A program made the translations under genes and the position numbers. The notes below the pieces were generated by a model, which saw only the letters and a list, made by a program, of their open reading frames with translations, did no database searches and had not been told where the DNA came from. 64,000 nucleotides of DNA, from assembly GCF_017591435.1 (NCBI RefSeq), contig NC_059301.1, positions 5,042,487 to 5,106,486 of the forward strand, written 5' to 3'. The first letter of the stretch is position 1, and the number at the start of each line of letters is the position of its first letter. Below are positions 1 to 11,896 of the stretch, piece after piece. The stretch is from Portunus trituberculatus. Taxonomy: Eukaryota; Arthropoda; Malacostraca; Decapoda; Portunidae.

Positions 1-219
1 GTTTTAGCTAATAAGAGAAAAAACACACTCGCGTTTGGATTGCCAGATTCACCAGATAACGTAATATTTTGCAGAAAAGGTGGTCCACTGGATATCGTAT
101 GTGTTTGGATCTTCTACTATCACATACTGATATATCAGAATAACTTAAATATTTTTAAACACAAAGCCGACGGCATAAACGCCTTAATAGTAAAATTAAG
201 GTTATAACAATGCATTGTG

Positions 220-490
220 TGGTTTTTATACTATCTCAATCCCTGGGACAAAAATTACTTAGTTACTCAATTGATAACTCAAGTTAGTATGATATTTTCT
301 TTACGTCTAAGTTAGGAAGTAGACTACAAGAAACCATGAACATATGAAGCCCCGAAATGAGTTTATTTTTATACTTAGAAATCACAGTCTGATAATGAGA
401 TTGTCTAATGCCAACCAGTTCGTTCTGCATAGACGTGTTCGACGTCACAGAGGCCTAACAGAGATCTAACTAATGGACAATGGCCATCAT
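220..490 (+). repeat. Unclassified dispersed repeat, copy 1
   Basis: Shares collinear blocks with 27424-27709, including AGTCTGATAATGAGATTGTCT, ACTACAAGAA, ATTTTTATACTTAGA-like and TGGACAATGGCCATC. I recognise no coding capacity or known element ends. Confidence 0.6.
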
Positions 491-2602
491 GACGATTTAT
501 TTTTAGTCAAAAGGCACACCATGTTCAGGCTATGTCAAGACACAGCTTAGGAACACGGTGATAAAAGCACTGTAGCATCCACGGACAATTCAAGTTTCGG
601 CCACAAATTTTCTTTTTTCTTACAAAAAAACCAAACAAAAATAGCCGTGCACTATCCTTGTGAACCATTAACTTCTGCAGAGATGATTCGAAATGGATGT
701 TAAGGTTCTCTGCTGCATTAAAGTCTACAAATAAAAGAGCTTGGTACACAAAGCGACTAAATTTTGTTCTATGATGTTGGTCGTATGAATTCAAGTAACT
801 ATATAAAGAAATACCATAGCAAAACAACAGAAAAATACCGGAAAGAGTATGGTAAATCAACAGATACAGCGTTATACATATAGTGTTTTGAGACGACTGC
901 TCTGTACCGCGAGACTATGCTGCCCCACGCTTCAATTAAACGAACCGGCGAACACTGAAAACTTACGAGACTTACAACATAAAATAGGACATAAAACAGA
1001 GTGACTCTAAATATCTACAGTAATTTGTATTTGAAAATTTTCATTGAAATGCGAGGAAAGCGATGTGTAAACTTTATGTACTTTAACTTCGTTCTAAGAA
1101 TCGTGAATTTCAATAGTCATCCCTACCTACACTACCAGTTTTCTTATAACCCTAGCCATTACACTGACTCACGTCCATCATCCCATTACACTATTATTAA
1201 AGCCTAACCTAACCTTATCACAACCCTACACCACTCATCCCAACTAATAGTACTGCATCACGGAGTAGAGGTGTTGTAGTTTTGAATTGAGACGCCACTT
1301 TAAAACCATCCTTAGCTCACCACGCAGCACGCAGCCCCTTGACGCATCTACAGCCCCGCCCTTTCCCATGATAGAATGTCTCCAGTTACAGATTTAATAC
1401 GCTTTTTACCCTTATAAGTAAACAACAGGATGATATTGAAGTAACGTTAGTATTTTTATTCCAGAGTCAGGGTGGGCTGGGTTTAGAATAATCTTGGTCA
1501 TCAATTCCACCGTTGATCACCTCATGGTATGGATCACGAGTGGAAAAAATATCATAATTTTTGCCGAGAAATGAGCAAACGTCAGAAAATTAATAGGCTA
1601 AGGTTAATTTCATATTCCCCTAACACTGGATAACAACATACATGAATCAAGGCAAGGAAGGCGTGAACATGCAAGGGAGTTAAAGGGACATATTCCCTAA
1701 TCAAAGGCCAATCACCCCCCAACACACACAGTACCTGGTGGTGCCTCGGCAGTTTTCCTCGGTGCCAACACTTGTAAGTGTTCTTCCATCATCCTCTTCG
1801 GCTTGTGAACGCTATCACTAACACTGACTGCAGTGATCACCGCTGCATCGTGGATAAAACACACAGAAAATAGATAAATAACACTAACGAAGACAAAACA
1901 CCACCTTCACAACAAGTCAACAGTCTACACTCCACTAAGGGATACAACACTACACTAATATTACAGTGATTTTTATTATTTCATTATGACTCCTGAATTA
2001 AAAATATTTAACAGGTTTGAAAAAAATGAGCTACATTAATCTTAATGAGTAGATAGACTCTGATAGAGTATACTTAGTAAAGTAGATTTCTGCCACTTTT
2101 TTTTTTTTTTTTTTTATTATCATTCTGATGATTTCTATTCAAGAGAAAATAAATATCATAGCTATTGAACATATTTCGATACTACTTATCAAGATAGATG
2201 ATGGTGTGCATTAATTTTGTATGTTTACTTACTCCTTATGTTTATATCCAAAATTAAATAAAATATTACAATAAAATTGTTTGAGAAGAAACCATGGTAA
2301 TGAAGTGTAAATTCGCACTTACATGAGGATACAAGTTGACAAAACGTACATTACACTACTACTGGAAGAAAATTATTACATGGAAACAGCTGATGCAATA
2401 CACAATTACACATCACGAACCTACGCGTGGACGTCTGCCCGATCCCACGCTCACCACCTTATCCACGACGTGTGTGAGGCTTGTTGTATTACTTTTATTG
2501 AAAGCTCATGAAACAAATTTCATGTATTTTACCTTCATGTATTTCACTTAACAATAAAGTATTATTATCATTATCATTATTATTATTATCAATAGCATTG
2601 TT
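491..2602. other. No gene seen
   Basis: AT-rich, with scattered short frames lacking protein-like character. It contains a poly(T) run near 2098 and a short CCTAACCTTA stretch near 1203. Confidence 0.4.
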
Positions 2603-2826
2603 GGGGCCGCCGTGGTGTAGTGGGATCACGCGCGCTTTGTGGGTCCCGGGGTTTTCAAGCACACGGTTTTCGAACCCTGGCCACGGTCCGAGGTTAGGAA
2701 GAGCATCCATTCGAGGTTACGGTTCCCAAATGCCAAAACCAAAGTCCTCTTGACTCCTCTGTCAGGAGGCACCGTCCTACTCCTGATATAATAGGGAAAC
2801 CGGACGTAAAAACTAAATAAAAGAAA
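2603..2826 (+). mobile_element. tRNA-derived SINE with TTA-repeat tail
   Basis: A polymerase III A box (TGGTGTAGTGG, 2613-2623) and a B-box-like GGTTTTCGAACCC (2665-2677) are followed by a non-tRNA body and then directly by a TTA microsatellite. This is the usual build of a tRNA-derived SINE. The parent tRNA is not identifiable. Confidence 0.6.
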
Positions 2827-2924
<98 letters not shown>

Positions 2925-2985
2925 GATTACCATTATTACTATTACTATTATTATTGTTATTATCATTTTATTATTATCATTATTA

Positions 2986-3055
<70 letters not shown>

Positions 3056-3061
3056 TACTAC

Positions 3062-3134
<73 letters not shown>

Positions 3135-3231
3135 GTTATTATTATTATTATTGTTATTATTATTATTATGATTACCATTATTACTATTACTATTATTATT
3201 GTTATTATCATTTTATTATTATTATTGTTAA

Positions 3232-3295
<64 letters not shown>

Positions 3296-3363
3296 GTTAC
3301 TATTATTATCATTATGGTTATTGTTATTCTTATTATCACTGTAATAATAATTATTATCATTAT
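2827..3363 (+). repeat. TTA/ATT microsatellite, about 540 bp
   Basis: A long TTA array with scattered G and C interruptions (TTATTG, ATTACC, TACTAC). It starts at the tail of the SINE at 2603 and ends at the LINE remnant at 3365. Confidence 0.95.
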
Positions 3364-3364
3364 T

Positions 3365-3955
3365 ATGAAACAACTGAGGGTGAATGTGAATGTAGGTGGT
3401 GAGGCAGTGAAGCAAGTTAGATCGTTCAGATACTTAGTAAGTTTGGTGGACGAAGATGGTAGATGCGATGCAGAAATAAAATCGAGAATTGGAATGGGAA
3501 GAGCTAAGTTTGGGCAAATGAGAATGATGCTGATAAACATGAGAATTTTGAAGAGTTACAAATGATTAGTGATGTTGTACGATTGTGAAATCTGGATTGT
3601 TAGTAAATAAATGAAGAAGAGGCGGAGATGTGGTTCATCAGAAGAATGATGTATATTCCCGTGCATAGCAAGAAGGAATAATCAGGAGGTGTTGCAGATG
3701 GCTGGCATGGCAAGTGAGTTGATGACTGTGGTGAAAAGGAGACAGCTTGGGTATTTGGGGCATGTTCTAAGAGGAGATGGTGTGAAGAGAGTCTGCCTCT
3801 TGGAAATGTTCGAAGGGAGGAGAGCACAGGGGAGACAGAGGGTGAAGGACATGGATGGATTCAAGGAAACAACAGGAGGAGAGAAGATAGACGAAGTAGT
3901 GGAGATGGCTGGTAACAGATCAGTGTGGCACTCCATTATTGCCAACGTCAAATGA
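3365..3955 (+). pseudogene. LINE reverse-transcriptase C-terminal remnant
   Basis: 3365-3564 encodes SFRYLVSLVDEDGRCDAEI and KSRIGMGRAKFGQM, and after a frame change 3689-3955 encodes RRQLGYLGHVLRGDG, RRAQGRQRVKDMDG and WHSIIANVK. This is the typical post-RT region of endonuclease-reverse transcriptase ORFs (FKYLGS..., ...GHVLRGD..., RGRQR). Frame breaks between the two parts show it is dead. It lies between two TTA-repeat tracts. Confidence 0.7.
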
Positions 3956-3977
3956 CACGGCACTGCGGTTAGGTAAG

Positions 3978-4001
3978 GTATTATCATTATTATTATTATT
4001 A

Positions 4002-4048
<47 letters not shown>

Positions 4049-4112
4049 TATTATCATTTTATTATTATTATCATTATTATTATTATTATTAGTAGTAGTA
4101 GTAGTAGTAGTA
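3978..4112 (+). repeat. TTA then AGT microsatellite
   Basis: A TTA array with ATC interruptions, ending in an AGT run at 4091-4112. Confidence 0.9.
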
Positions 4113-4545
4113 CATACTCACACACCACTTTAAATGTTTCGTAAAGGAAAATATGCATTACTAGTGTTCGCACATTAAGTTATTATCTAATAAAATAAAT
4201 CAATAAAATTAATCAAAATAGGTCAAAATAGGTGTCGTGCTCTAAACTTCCTCTTTTTCAAGTTTACTATTTTTTTTACTATAATGGTCTCAGAATATCC
4301 CTTCTTTTCAATCAACAAGACCTCAAAATTTTCCAGACCGTGACTATATCATTTTTCATTCCTTGTAAATGAATAAACAGCTTTTTTGTTCCACGAAGAG
4401 ATGAGCCTTATGTCATGTCCAGCACTGCCTCTGGCCTCTGCCCCTCAGCAAACGTGTAACTCCCATCATTGCCCGACACACGCGACACGAGTGATGAATG
4501 AACACGAGTACGTCATTGACTATTACATGACTTCCATTGCTAACA

Positions 4546-4905
4546 TCACCAAGTTCCTCCATGCATGTAATCAATTATTTGGCCCATCTCTCTCATATTT
4601 ATCTTCCTTCTTACCTCGGTTCTTTTCTTTTCCTTCTGTCTTATGGACTTTTCACTTAACTTTATTATCATTCTCAAGTACGTCTTTGGCCATTTGCAGA
4701 GTTTGACATACTCCTTAATGCAATTCATATTTATTCTGGCCCGTCTTGATAACCTTGTGTAGGTATCATCTGCAAACATTTAACATTTGACAATATATTG
4801 CGTGGGATGTCATTTACATACATGATAAATAGAGGAGTTCCGATGATGGGTGTTTGCTGAGTCCCACTCTCCATACGGATGTCTTCTTGTTTACTAAACA
4901 TTTTT
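4546..4905 (-). pseudogene. LINE reverse-transcriptase palm fragment
   Basis: The minus strand reads IIGTPLFIMYVNDIP (about 4840-4800) then, after a frame change, MFADDTYTRLSR (from 4779), recognisable as the PQGS..LF..YINDL and FADD catalytic motifs of a non-LTR reverse transcriptase. It is strongly decayed and stops after about 80 codons. Confidence 0.55.
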
Positions 4906-7216
4906 GTTGTCTTGAAAAATAATAATAATAATAAAATATAAATATTTCATATGTTTTTCTCCCCTCAGAGTTAGACAAGCTCTTAGTTTGTCATGCAGAA
5001 CATTTGCTGAATTTAAGAACCTATAATTGACCATGTTCCTTTCATCTACAAGATTTTCTGAACGTAAATCAGTGTTGTGTTTCTATCACAGATTCTTCGT
5101 TCCCTTTCATATTTCCCATTTTTGGTTGCACTGTTATCTTCGCATTGCTATAGTCTCTTTAGTGTAACTCTGCTTAACTAGACAGTCAATCAGAAAAGTG
5201 TGTACAGAACTGACCACAAACAAATCCACAATAACAGTATACTGTGCTGCGTCTTAGCTTCGTCGTGTGACCATCACCAACCGATGCATCACTTACTCAC
5301 TCACTTGATTAGAGTTTTAAACAGGATGGACAGCACGAATCAAGGTCCGCATCAAACCAGTATTGATCACCTCTTTCATGACAGCACATTAATTGCATCA
5401 TCTATAAAATTCTTTCGTGTTAAGTCAGTACCCGAGCTTTGTTAATAGGTTTTTTTTTTCAAGTGGGTTTGACAAACACACTTGGGCATATTTATCATAA
5501 TATCATTATTTAAGCTGGTGGAACTATATAACTATATACTTGAATGAATGTTTTAAACCCTTCTTCCTCTCATAAATCTGCAGAAGCTCTTTTAAAGGCT
5601 ATCTTCAGAGGTAAATGGTCGGATTCTCATGGCTGCTTCTTTCCATTGACAATACAGGTTCATTGATGAACTATTTCGAGAATCAAGAAAACGTTCATGG
5701 AAATCCCAGTAACTTCCATCACAGGATGACACTATTCATCGCCTTAAGGTACCGAAACGTTTGAGAAGGTGGCCTCTGTTGCCTACACGCAATGATTTCA
5801 TACATGTGTATTGAAGGAAACGTCTCCTACAGACGATCATTTAAAAGATAATCATCATAATATATATTTTTCTCCTGAAGAATACCAAATATACGTGCTA
5901 GGATACATAAACGAATAGTGCTCAGCAGGAATCATCCACCATTTTCGATTTTTTTTTATCTCAATTATAGAGAAGTATATACTCCAGCCAGTACGAGACA
6001 TAACTCAACTTTTTAATCAGACTTTACGAATCAACACTTCTGCAACTTTGCTTTTTCTAACGTCAACACACTTTTCCTTTCCTTTCTGGGAGTCCATAAC
6101 TGCTGAATACAAATTACATAAAGAGAGCGAAGATAAATCCATAGATTTTATTTATTAACCATATAAGAGATGTTTGACTCCCACACCATCAGATTGACTA
6201 ACAGACTCTAAAAATACTCCTTATGAGTAACCAAAGCATTTAAAAACACAATCCTCATGACTGTTCTACAAGTCCATTCCTTTTAAAACACGCGTTTCTT
6301 CTCCTCTTTCCTCTCCTCCTCCTCTCTCCTCTTCTCACACAGTTTGGGGATGCGCCGTGCTCAGGTAATACACCATGGAGCTACCCCACATAGTCTGGTG
6401 CCTTAGGGAACCAGCACCAACACCACCGCGACAGGATGAAATTATCAACGACAACCATAAATTTCCAGATGATCATTTTCTAAAGAGTGATACTTAGTTG
6501 TCATCAGGCGTTCTTGAGCAGCCAAATGCTAACGTCAGCTCAAAATACAGTGTTTTAGTTTTTACTTACTCCTGTCTCGGTCAGAACTTCAGTAAAAGGA
6601 ATTGTATTCTCATTTGTTTCTGCTTGTTACCTCAACATTTTTTTTTCTAGTAAGCCTTCGTGGAAGTATTGATCATTATATTCTGAAGTGTTTTTGTAAT
6701 AGTATAGCAAATGTTTTACATGTCCTCTTACCTCGATTATTTTAGCAAGGTCTGGTGGAAGTTGTGATCACAATTATCAAAAGTGTTTTAGTGATTAAGA
6801 CTCTCCAACAAGGAAAATACACTTGAGAGCCAATTGATACTCCCTATAAGGCTTTTAAGAAATACGTATGTATTCTTTATGCGAACCCAGAGTGTTTCAA
6901 AATACGGGCCAAGGATACAAAGAAATAAATGCACTGGCAGACTCCCTCAGGAATCCGGCAAGTGGTGGTGGTGGTGGTGATGGTGGGAGACCATTGCTTC
7001 ACTGCCCTGTCCGGAGAGGACACCAGTCACCACTAATAATAATGATGATCGCTAATGAAGACAAAAATCATAACGATTTATAATGAAGACGAAGATTATA
7101 ATGGACACTGTGAAGCCCTAATGACAACTCTGGATCCCCCAAAACTCGTCCCTGACCTTGAGATGTCCACTGTTCCTTAATTTTTTTTCTAACAACAATA
7201 CATTCAATTCAGTCCA

Positions 7217-7222
<6 letters not shown>
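4906..7222. other. No gene seen
   Basis: AT-rich sequence without recognisable repeats apart from short T and CTCC tracts (near 6300). Confidence 0.4.

Positions 7223-7285
<63 letters not shown>
7223..7285 (+). repeat. CT microsatellite (63 bp)
   Basis: Uninterrupted CT dinucleotide run. Confidence 0.97.
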
Positions 7286-7287
<2 letters not shown>

Positions 7288-7538
7288 CAAAACAAAACAA
7301 TTGGCGTTCAAACCCATCCTAAACCCGTGTCATATAATCGATCAAAACGACGCTCGGTGACTCGTAAATAAGATGGAAATTGATCACTGGCGAGGAGGGA
7401 GAGGCCGGGAGGAAGGGGAGGTAGGGATATGGAGGGGAGGGAAGAGCGGGAGACTCCCATCAATCGCCCACTGCAATTCAATCCAACTCAACCCTATACT
7501 TAGCCCCGTCAGAACTGCACCAACCAGGACTAATATGG

Positions 7539-7540
<2 letters not shown>

Positions 7541-7605
<65 letters not shown>

Positions 7606-7626
7606 GTTGTTGTTGTTGTTGTTGTT
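7541..7626 (+). repeat. GT then TTG microsatellite
   Basis: 64 bp of GT passes straight into a TTG triplet run. Confidence 0.97.
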
Positions 7627-7827
7627 ATTGCTGTTGTGTTGGTGGTGGTAGTGGTAGTGTGAAGGTACGTAGTTATGATATTACATACCTCCCCCTCCAC
7701 ATACATGCACGCACGCACGCATTTAGAAAGGGAGAGATGAAGACGAAAAAGAAAAAAAAATACTGCTGAAATAAAAAGAGCCATGAAACCCCCTCAAACA
7801 AAGATACACACACTTGAAAAAGCATGT

Positions 7828-7831
7828 AAAA

Positions 7832-7900
<69 letters not shown>
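7828..7900 (+). repeat. Poly(A) then AT microsatellite
   Basis: About 21 A residues followed by 52 bp of AT. Confidence 0.97.
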
Positions 7901-7904
<4 letters not shown>

Positions 7905-7981
7905 AAACTGTATGTGCCCCTTACATAATTTTTCATTGTAATTTCCATCCTTCCAAACTTGTTCCCTTAAAAAGAAAATAA

Positions 7982-8034
7982 CTCCTCCTCCTCCTCCTCC
8001 TCCTCCTCCTCCTCCTCCTCCTCCTCCTCCTCCT
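7982..8034 (+). repeat. CTC triplet repeat
   Basis: About 18 perfect CTC units. Confidence 0.97.
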
Positions 8035-8222
8035 TTTTCCCAGTCCCTCGTTAGGTAGACCGGACGAGACGGGGCGGGGAGGACGGAGAAGAGCAAAAGT
8101 TACAATGTTTACAAAGCGGTTGATGGTCGTCCCTTTTGCGAAAATTAAAGGCTTTGGCTGTGGGAGGCCTTTTCGGTGTGCGTCAGGTCAAAGGTCACGC
8201 CAGGAGTCACGTGAGGGTCAAC

Positions 8223-8225
<3 letters not shown>

Positions 8226-8272
<47 letters not shown>
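8226..8272 (+). repeat. GT microsatellite
   Basis: 47 bp uninterrupted GT. Confidence 0.97.
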
Positions 8273-8274
<2 letters not shown>

Positions 8275-9875
8275 ACAGTGTGATGTAAGTTTGCATTTCT
8301 TGCAGGGGGGACACTACACACGCCTCTGCTGCATTAGTCATGTTGCTTCACTCGCTGGTTTACCATGAGCGCCGGGTGGTGGTGTGAAGCGAGAGTGGTA
8401 AGCGTGGGATATGTAAGTAAGGAAACTCTTCTGGTTTATGGGTGGTAAATAAAATAAAGTGTTTTAAAAGAGGAGTATCAAGACACTACTGAAACTCAAT
8501 TTGACAGCTTTTTTTTCTCTCTTTCTTTTCGTTTCCGTTCTTTCTTTCACTTTTCGAGAGAGGCAGATTAAGCGTTTTTATCCTTCTCTTCTTTTTTGTA
8601 TTTTTTTCCTCTTTTTATTATCAAATATTCTTGATGTGTAAGAAGAATAGATAAACAAGTAAAAAGGAAATATCAGTGACAGAAACGTGCGATGTGCTAA
8701 GAGTCGTGAAATGAGAGATGAGATAAGAGGTCATGGTGACACGTGTGGAAAAAAGAGGAAGTGTTACAACATTAGATCAGTAGAAGGGTGATAGAACGAT
8801 ATAGACACGTGATATCTACAAGGGTTGCCTCGTGTTGGCCAACTGGCTTCCTGCAGCTTTTTTCATTTTCTTTTTCTTATGAAGTCTATTGATACCTGAT
8901 TCCCTGTAGCCATGGGTGAGCTGACAACTGCGTGTAAGAAGGTATGATGAGGTAAAGGAAGAGGCTCAAATGAGAACTACCATGGATCATTAAGTGGATT
9001 ATTTGGATCACGTGATAATAAATGGTTAGGGAGCGGAGGTAACTAAAGCCTGAGAAAAAAAAAAAAAAAAACTAACTAACTAAAAAGGTGAGAAACGTTA
9101 CTCTATGGAGGAATATCATTTTTGTAAATCTTTTACAAATGAATGTTCTTTACCACACGTAGTCACTTGCATTTTGAAACATTTACTTTTTTTAACTAGT
9201 CTTATAAATAATACTGTAACCTAAAAAGACAGCAACAGCTTCTGACGCGCTTTTTCTTTCATTATTTTGAAGACTGCCCTTGCAAACTATTTTTACAATA
9301 TAAAAGGGTTAAATGTGGATCTGAAAATCTTATTCTGAGACAATTTTCCCCACATCTTTACTACTTTCAAAATGTTCTATTTGAAGTTACACGTTTGCAT
9401 GGTTCTAGAGGAAAATTAGCAAGATTTATTGAATATCAGCAATAGAAACGATCTGAAGAGCTCGGCTAATCATCTCTGTGGCATTTGAACACAGCGTTTC
9501 AGAATACAGTCCCGTGATATAGTGCTTATTTTATCTGTTTATTTATTAATTTTTATGTATTACAGGAAAGCTAGCTAAGACAAAAATGATTAGCAAAAAT
9601 GCCTACTGAGATGCAGGATGAATGGTTGTGTATGGCAGAATAATACCAGGGCCGTTTCTAACCCTCCAGACAATACCAGGAACCAAGGCAAGGAAGGATA
9701 TACAAATCTAGCTCTGTTTCGGTAAATATTCGGTCTGTTGTTTAAGTCGCTACCTATTTCAGAGCCAAAATACTTACAGTTAACCATACCTGGGACGGTG
9801 ATAAGACCTAACCACACCGCTAGTTGTTGAAAGTCTTACAGCAGTGAATAAGTTTTCTCTCCATATGAAGCTTCA

Positions 9876-9876
<1 letters not shown>
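8273..9876. other. No gene seen
   Basis: Single-copy-looking sequence. An exon-like interval at 8306-8388, between TTTCTTGCAG and GGTAAGC, has stops in all three frames and could at most be untranslated. Confidence 0.35.

Positions 9877-9964
<88 letters not shown>
9877..9964 (+). repeat. CA then GA microsatellite
   Basis: 34 bp CA joined directly to 54 bp GA. Confidence 0.97.
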
Positions 9965-9966
<2 letters not shown>

Positions 9967-10650
9967 CGACACTCACATTGATATTCGTAAAAAGACTCCA
10001 AGACTGACTTAATGAAGACAGCCTTATCGTTCTATCTGACAAAAGCGACATCATCATATTATATTTGCGCGGTGCATTGTCTAACCCTTATAATACGAGT
10101 CTCTTCCTCCCTATACTTTTTTAGGCATCGTAAAAAAAACACGTCATCTTCACATTTTCTGCCTCGCCACAAACCCTTCTCGCTAAAGGTGGCCGCAGCT
10201 TACTTATACATAATCAATAATGCAAGTCCCCCTTCCAAGACGCAACGTGCAATTCTAAATCAATATCTTCTTTACTCCTCCTCTTCCCCCGAGTTTTCTA
10301 GGAGGCGGAGCGGCGACAGAGGGACGAGTGGGAGAAGGAGGAAGAAGAGAAGAAGATGGAACAAAGGGAGGTGTCCATGGAGGAAGGAAAATAAGAAAAG
10401 GAGGGAATGGGATGTCTGCACACGTTCCTCGATAATTAAGAAGTCCAAGTGTTCAATAATCCGTGTTTTGCCCCCATGCTAAACGTCTTCTGATTATACC
10501 CGGGCCTGGAAGACGATATAATCAAGTCCCCGCTGGCACGAGGCAAGGCAGGGACCGGACGTACGAAAATGGACATCACAGAGACGGGACTTATTAGGGT
10601 AAACTCTCCTAATATTATCCTGTACACGCCCTTCCATTGCTTGCTCTCCT

Positions 10651-10655
<5 letters not shown>

Positions 10656-10730
<75 letters not shown>
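10656..10730 (+). repeat. GT microsatellite
   Basis: 75 bp GT, uninterrupted. Confidence 0.97.
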
Positions 10731-10732
<2 letters not shown>

Positions 10733-10843
10733 TGCCGGATGTATATCACCGTATATATATCACTGCCTCGTTTATTTGCATACTTGTTCTTCCCACTCCG
10801 TCCGTAGTGAATAAAAATATATGATGGGAGTGCTTGCATGAAG

Positions 10844-10846
<3 letters not shown>

Positions 10847-10884
<38 letters not shown>
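10847..10884 (+). repeat. GA microsatellite
   Basis: 38 bp GA. Confidence 0.97.
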
Positions 10885-10887
<3 letters not shown>

Positions 10888-11189
10888 TCTTTGCGAGGAA
10901 ATAATGCTTGTTCGATTGGAAATATCAGCCATCTAGGATGTAAATATTGAGAATATCCTGTCAAATTATATATACGTGTGTGTATGTAGGTGTGTCTTCT
11001 CCATTGCCCCATCCCTCCCGGCTCTTCCTCCTCTCCCCTCCTTTTTCAGTCCACCTCCATCTTCGTCATCCTCCTCCTCTTTCTTCTCTTCTTTTTTCTC
11101 ACCCTTCATTCATAGTGGACGCGCTCATTGATTATTTTAGCGAGGAAGTCTGGCGTCAAGTTACGTGAGTGGGGAGTGGAGGCGTTTCT

Positions 11190-11191
<2 letters not shown>

Positions 11192-11226
<35 letters not shown>

Positions 11227-11253
11227 CTTCCATGTTCCTCGATGTCTTTCTTG

Positions 11254-11335
<82 letters not shown>
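11192..11335 (+). repeat. GA run, unique spacer, AT run
   Basis: GA at 11192-11225, a 30-bp spacer, then 80 bp of AT at 11256-11335. Confidence 0.95.
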
Positions 11336-11337
<2 letters not shown>

Positions 11338-11433
11338 TCACTGAACTTTTTTGTCTGTTTTTGTCTAAAAATATTTGTTTCAAAGATTGTGAGAACGCAA
11401 TCGTGATTATGGTAGTACTTATCATAGTCGCCA

Positions 11434-11449
11434 TTGTTGTTGTTGTTGC

Positions 11450-11480
<31 letters not shown>
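11434..11480 (+). repeat. TTG triplet repeat
   Basis: About 15 TTG units with one GCT interruption. Confidence 0.95.
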
Positions 11481-11840
11481 AAATATGCATATTTTTTACT
11501 CTTCTCATTTCCCTAACACGATTTTTACTCTATTCTTCTTTTCTTTTCTCTCTTTCTCTTTCCCTCTAACTTTCATGTAATTTACAATTCAATTTTTATT
11601 CCTTTAACTCTTTTTTCACACATTCACAAAACGCCGATTTTTGCGCGCCGTATCCGCCAGTTCGAGTATAATCAAGGAACAATTTGCAGATATAACTGAA
11701 TAATTTATGCAGGCGTTCGTGTCAACAATATGAAGTGTTTCCAAGTAAGGGCTAGGGTCTGTCTGCCTGTCTCTCTCTCTCTCTGTCTGCCTCTGTCCGT
11801 CCCTGTCCCCTGTAGAGGTCGATGTGAGAAAGAGAGAGAG

Positions 11841-11841
<1 letters not shown>

Positions 11842-11892
<51 letters not shown>
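11842..11892 (+). repeat. TC microsatellite
   Basis: 51 bp TC, preceded by AGAGAGAGAGAT, so the junction is a small purine/pyrimidine palindrome. Confidence 0.95.

Positions 11893-11896
<4 letters not shown>

Noticed and set aside
2954..3415. Long polyTyr/polyLeu/polyIle frames on both strands
   Set aside because: They are translations of the TTA microsatellite.
8306..8388. Exon-like interval between TTTCTTGCAG and GGTAAGC
   Set aside because: All three frames contain stops; could only be untranslated.
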